A DNA stretch of 64,000 bases, from positions 1,351,001-1,415,000 of the forward strand of contig JAFMOC010000006.1 of the NCBI GenBank assembly GCA_019802505.1. The letters run 5' to 3'. The position numbers and the translations under genes were made by a program. Each line of letters begins with the position of its first letter. The stretch's first letter is position 1. This DNA comes from Corydoras sp. C115. Its lineage: Eukaryota > Chordata > Actinopteri > Siluriformes > Callichthyidae. The notes under the pieces were generated by a model. That model saw only the letters and a program-made list of their open reading frames with translations, was not told the origin of the DNA and made no database searches. This document shows positions 59,741 to 64,000 of the stretch, piece by piece.

Positions 59741-60027
59741 TGGAAAAAATATGATTGGCCAAGTTACCAAATTAGGCGAAACATAAATTAACAAGCAGTT
59801 AAAAAAAATGATAATTTTGGACAAAATTAGGACCGGCTGTAAACCTGCCATACCGCTACGATCCTGATACCGCACTTAATCTCTCCCTCTGCGGCATAAT
59901 GCTCTTCAGCATATATACACTATATACACTGCAGATCATCATCAGCAGGGACTCATCGGAGGTGAAATGACTCTAATCAATGTCCATTGTCATCGGCTCA
60001 GTTTGTGGTTTTAAATCTCCAGCCCAC

Positions 60028-60165
60028 CATTTAAGTCCTTGAGTAAGGCCCTTAACCTGGACATGGCTGAACCTGTGCATTAACCCCAGAAATCAAGTTT
60101 GGATACTTGTATGTTGATTTGGATAAAAGTGTCTGCAAAATTACCTCATATAATGTAAATGTGTT
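60028..60165 (+). mobile_element. family S SINE, head missing
   Basis: TTGAGTAAGGCCCTTAACCT core and GATAAAAGTGTCTGCAAAAT tail. The preceding 59741-60027 and following 60166-60624 show nothing. Confidence 0.65.
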
Positions 60166-60624
60166 GTAATGTTTCATAAAATTAGCCTCGTTGGCTGTAT
60201 AGTGAAATATTTTTAATGGTTGGTGATCTTGGTGGTGATCTTGGTGGTTGGGAAACTCGAGAAATTCTTATTATTATTATTCTAGGTTGTAAACTATATG
60301 CAATTAAGTAGGATTTTCTTATCTAGGCTTAACTTTAAGGTTTTCTTTTTCTTTTCTCAATGGTAACAGGCTACTGGGAGCATGTTTTACTCCCCATAAA
60401 TAGAATGTTACACAGATGATGGCATTTGGTTAGATCACACTGTATGGGTCTCAGTAATGATGTACCAAATGTAAATGTTGCCATCTGCAGGGTAAAAAGA
60501 AAACACCTTTCAAAACAGGGAACAAGAACAAAGCCTGCTTTAGGTCTGAGACAGGCAGTGCCAATGGATTGTCAAAATTTTTAAAAAATGAGACACAAAA
60601 CCAAAAAAAAATCTAGTGATGAAG

Positions 60625-60935
60625 TGAAGCCTTAGTGGTTAGAACATTCGCCTCTTAGCGCTAGGGATTCCCGGTTCAAATCCCAATCTGGTTGGAGTTT
60701 CTCCCCATGTCCATGTGGGTTTCCTCCCACAGTCCAAAAACTTGGATTAAGGTCAATTAAATTCTCCAAATTAGCCCATATAGAGTGTGTTTGTGTGTGT
60801 GTATCTGTGTGAGTGTATATTTTCCAAGTGATAGATTGGCGCCCTGTCCAATGTTCTCCCCTGGATGGGCATGGGGACCCCCCCTGTGACCCTAGTAGAG
60901 AATAAAGTGGAAGATAATGGATGGATAGATGGATG
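60625..60935 (+). mobile_element. family R repeat
   Basis: GAAGCCTTAGTGGTTAGAAC head, GGTTCAAATCCC B box, 3' end GACCCTAGTAGAGAATAAAG with a (GGAT)n tail. Several short deletions. Confidence 0.8.
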
Positions 60936-61009
60936 AATTGAAGCATACTGATAAACGTTTTTCTTAGGTAGCATGGCAGGTAACATTGGCCAGCAAGTGT
61001 ATGTAATTC

Positions 61010-61325
61010 ATTCATTCATTATCTTCCACTTAATTTACTACTAGGGTCGTGTGGGGGTGGGGGCTTGCATCCAGGGGGGAACATTTCATGCACTGGGCTG
61101 ACACACCCAGGACAGGGTGCCAATCTATCACTAGGCACACTCACTCACACAGACACACACCCAAACACACTTTATATGGGGCAATTAAGAGCATTCAGTT
61201 TACCTCAAATCCATGTTTATGGAAACCAGGCACAGGCACAGACACAGGGAGACATGGAAACTCCACCCAGGTTGGGATTTGAACTTGGAATCCCCAGCGC
61301 TGAGAACGAGCTAACCACTAATTAA
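61010..61325 (-). mobile_element. family R repeat
   Basis: Minus copy from CATTCATTATCTTCCACTTA to GAGCTAACCACTA, with a deletion in the CGGAGAACCC block. Together with 60625-60935 it forms an inverted pair. Confidence 0.8.
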
Positions 61326-61780
61326 TTTAAAATAATGTGTAAATAAAGTCTGTTTCTGAGCCTGTCTCTGGTCATTATTCATACCATATCAGTAAGCTCC
61401 AAAATCTGCAATAATATTTAGTAAAATAACACTCACCACAAATCCTGATTATTTGTACACAAAATCCATCCTCTTTTTCTCCCTAAAACGAAATATTAAT
61501 TTAATTGAAAATTAAGAAGTCTTGCCATTTAATGCCATCTAAATTAATATGGAAAGTCGAGTTGTATTTCTGTACTTCTGAAAATGTCCGCTCAATGAAA
61601 ATACTTTCCAATTAGAATACACTGACATAACTGAGTCGGCATGAAGCTCTTGGGGTCGCCGACTCAAAATCTGATTCATTTTAAATTATTTAATGGGTAT
61701 TTACAAAATATGAGTAATATCAGCCTGTGATTCAGATTTTTCAAGGCCTTAAAGGCCTTGGTGGCCACTGAAATCAATCA
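61326..61780. other. no recognisable feature
   Basis: AT-rich, nothing supported. Confidence 0.3.
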
Positions 61781-61817
61781 ATCAATCAATAAAACTATCT
61801 ATCTATCTATCTATCTA

Positions 61818-61891
<74 letters not shown>
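61781..61891. repeat. (ATCT)n(TA)n microsatellite at the gypsy 5' edge
   Basis: AATCA repeats, then ATCT repeats (61793-61820), then about 70 bp of TA repeat. Confidence 0.95.
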
Positions 61892-61892
<1 letters not shown>

Positions 61893-62046
61893 GTGTGGGA
61901 CTCACCGTGTATATATGGGAGGGGGTTTGCATGTCTGCGTTGTTGGAGTGTTGGAGTTCTATGAGTTATGTTCACGATCTTGATAATAAAACCAATTTGG
62001 TTATAATGGCATCTTGACTCCGCGTCAGTTCTTCGTCAACGCCACA
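61893..62046 (+). mobile_element. Ty3/gypsy LTR, probably 5'-shortened
   Basis: Begins near TGTGGGACTCACCG and ends CAACGCCACA. It contains a TATATAT box-like stretch (61910) and GATAATAAAACC, a plausible polyadenylation signal. It is followed by TTTGATGCCAGAAGTGGGAT, a likely primer-binding-site region. At ~154 bp it is short, and the (TA)n tract may have replaced its start. No 3' LTR in the window. Confidence 0.6.
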
Positions 62047-63590
62047 TTTGATGCCAGAAGTGGGATGCGATCGCCTGGATCGTGCACTGGAGGTGATCGA
62101 TCGAGAACTGGGGTCTTTCGGACCCTTGGTGCGACACGAAAAACGGCAGGACAGGAGACGGATTTGGAAAACACCCGGCTGACGGTCGAGAGGATGCAGC
62201 TTCGACTGCCGGATTATAACGGTTAGGCCGCCTGGGAATCGTACGAGGCACTTTCGTACGAGGCAACTTTCAAGAGACTCATGGCGTCCTGGTTCACGCC
62301 AGTGAATTCGATGTGGGGCTCTCCAACTTGGAGATGGTTCTTAATGCGATAAGGGAGGCGAATCTTAAGCTGAACCCTGTGAAGTGTTCGTTTTTACAGC
62401 GGCGGGTGAACTTTTTGGGTCACATTGTGAGCGGGGCGGGCCTCGAGACAGACCCGAGAAAGACAGACGCTGTGCGGGACTGGCCGAAACCACAGAATTT
62501 AAAGGAGTTACAGAGCTTCCTGGGTCTGGCGTCGTATTACCGCCGGTTTGTGCGAGGTTTCGCGGACATTGCAGCCTCATTACACCGCATGACCGAACGG
62601 GGTGTAAAGTTCAAGTGGTCTGACGAAGCGGATCGGGCGTTCGTGTTGTTGCGGGAAAAACTGTGCAGCACCCCGGTGTTGGCTTACCCAAGGTTTGGGG
62701 AAAGGTTTATCATCGACACGGATGTGAGCAATCACTGTTTGGGGGCAGTTCTGTCCCAGTTGCAGGATGGGGCCGAACGGGTGATCACTTATTTCAGTCA
62801 GCGGCTTAGGCGCCCCGAGCGGAACTATTGTGTGAAGCAGCGAGAACTGTTGGCGGCCATACTTATATGGTGCTGGGTTTTCACTGCGGACTGACCATGC
62901 ATCACTGACCTGGCTGATGCAGTTTAAGGAACCGGAGGGTCAGTTGGCAAGGATCACCAAGTTGCAGTTTGAAATTGAGCACCGGGTGGGGCAACGACAT
63001 GGGAATGCTGATGCCTTGTCACGCCGACCGTGTAGCAACGCGAACTGTCAGTATTGCCAACGTGTTGAGGTGAAGGCCACGGAAGTCATTGGGCAGTGTG
63101 CTGCTGTTAACGCCAACGACCGGACCAGAAGCGAGTTGTTCCAGGTCTCATGGGCTGATTTCAAGCTGGCACAAGAGGCAGATCCGGAGATTGCGTGGGT
63201 CATCGAGGTGCTGCGAGCGGCGAGCTGTCCGGACTGGCAGACGGTGTTGACCCGGGGACCAGTGGCTATAGGGCTGATGTCGAACTTCGACAGTCTGTGG
63301 CTGGACAACGGAGTGCTGTGCCATGTGTGGGAAGACCCGACGGCAGGTAGCCTAGTGATCCAGACGGTGGTTCCACGGGGCATGACATCTGCAGTACTGG
63401 GGGCAGTTCATGGTGCAGTGGGCTCCGACCATTTTGGCATGACCAAGACGCTGAGACGCCTGCGACAGCGATTCTACTGGCCTGGCTGTTGCAACGACGT
63501 GGAGCTGTTCGTACACTGCTGCAACATCTGCACTGCAAAAAAAGGCCCTGCAGGTTCTTCACGAGCGCCACTACAGCCGATGCAATATCA
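62047..63590 (+). pseudogene. internally deleted Ty3/gypsy gag-pol
   Basis: A short Gag start (to PDYNG, a TAG, then AAWESYEA near 62250) joins directly to RT sequence at 62269 (TFKRLMAS). A second deletion removes the RT active-site YxDD segment, after which LVHASEFDVGLSNLEMV continues (62313 onward). RT thumb: LKLNPVKCSF, FLGHIVSGAG, LQSFLGLASYYRRFVRGFAD. RNase H: FIIDTDVSNHCLGAVLSQ and KQRELLAAI. Near 62872 a deletion shifts the frame. The second part opens at 62917 (DALSRR) and reaches the integrase HHCC zinc domain (SDHFGMTKT, RFYWPGCC, CCNICTAKKGP). Protease, most of Gag and the integrase core are absent, so it is non-functional. Confidence 0.85.
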
Positions 63591-63594
63591 TTAA

Positions 63595-64000
63595 TATCAA
63601 TACAACCTCAAGTAATGTAAGAAACACTTTTAAGTTAAAACTTGGGTTATTAAACATTAGGTCACTGTCATCAAAATCAGCTCTAGTTCAAGAAATAATA
63701 ACTGATAACTTTCTAAACGTCTTTTGTCTCACAGAGACCTGGATTAGGGCCAACGAATACCTAGCATTAAATGATGCCTCTCCACCTGATTATACTTATG
63801 CTCATAAACCATGTCTTAGTGGACGAGGAGGTGGAGTGGCTACGATCTATAAAGAAAACGTAAATGTAACCCTTAATAATAAGTATGAGTCAAAATCCTT
63901 CGAAGCTCTTGTACTCAACATAAGCAGTTCATCTTCATTGAAGAATAAATCCAATCTAATGCAACTTATTACCATATACCGCCCTCCCGGCCCATATACA
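63595..64000 (+). mobile_element. LINE ORF2 endonuclease domain, L2-like, runs off window
   Basis: The frame is open from at least 63578 to the window end. Motifs of the APE-type endonuclease are present: LGLLNIRSLSSKSALVQE (substrate-binding Asn), VFCLTETWIRA (catalytic Glu), SGRGGGVATIY and ITIYRPPGPY. Downstream RT should follow beyond the window. It abuts the gypsy integrase without a visible 5' UTR, so it is probably a 5'-truncated insertion into the gypsy copy. No stop in 130 codons, so it may be young. Confidence 0.8.

Overview
The window is vertebrate nuclear DNA, almost certainly from a teleost fish and probably an ostariophysan such as a catfish. The reasons are split coding exons with GT-AG introns, abundant Tc1 and hAT transposons, fish-type tRNA-headed SINEs (one HE1-like), L2/Rex-like LINE relics, a Ty3/gypsy relic and very long (TA)n and (CA)n tracts. 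The species call is inference.

Only one host gene is recognisable: slco3a1, on the minus strand. It encodes an organic-anion-transporter-type (OATP3A1) membrane protein. Coding exon 1 is 35312-35190 and exon 2 is 19656-19203. They are joined in phase 0 across a 15.5-kb intron, and exon 2 ends in phase 1 at a clean donor. Later exons lie beyond the left edge, so 1-19202 is probably intron 2. The region from 35313 to about 35830 is CpG-rich and is the likely promoter and 5' UTR. From there to 64000 the DNA is intergenic or intronic to something unseen, and no further host exon was recognised.

Layout. 1-19202 (intron 2) holds LINE 3' ends, SINEs, a 380-bp tandem triplication and three hAT-type elements with intact 8-bp target duplications, two of them nested in an older repeat. 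19657-35189 (intron 1) holds a second, uninterrupted copy of that older repeat, three Tc1/mariner elements with broken transposases and microsatellites at their ends, and an isolated 1.6-kb GC-rich, proline-rich ORF region of unknown origin. 35830-61890 is a mosaic of SINE family R (about 20 copies), SINE family S, HE1-like SINEs, LINE fragments, two local duplications, a possible solo LTR, a 164-bp (TA)n and a Z-DNA-type (CA)n(CG)n tract. 61893-63590 is an internally deleted Ty3/gypsy element, and 63595-64000 is the endonuclease domain of a LINE that abuts the gypsy integrase and runs off the window.

No new multigene system was found. The most informative items are the nested hAT insertions whose empty sites survive elsewhere in the window, the microsatellites that appear to have grown from Tc1 ends, the GC-rich ORF island in intron 1, and a 200-bp non-TE-like repeat that brackets slco3a1 exon 1. 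Family labels used below: R, a 340-bp tRNA-headed repeat; S, a 210-bp tRNA-headed SINE; RptX, RptY, RptZ and W, unnamed repeats found by comparing the window with itself.
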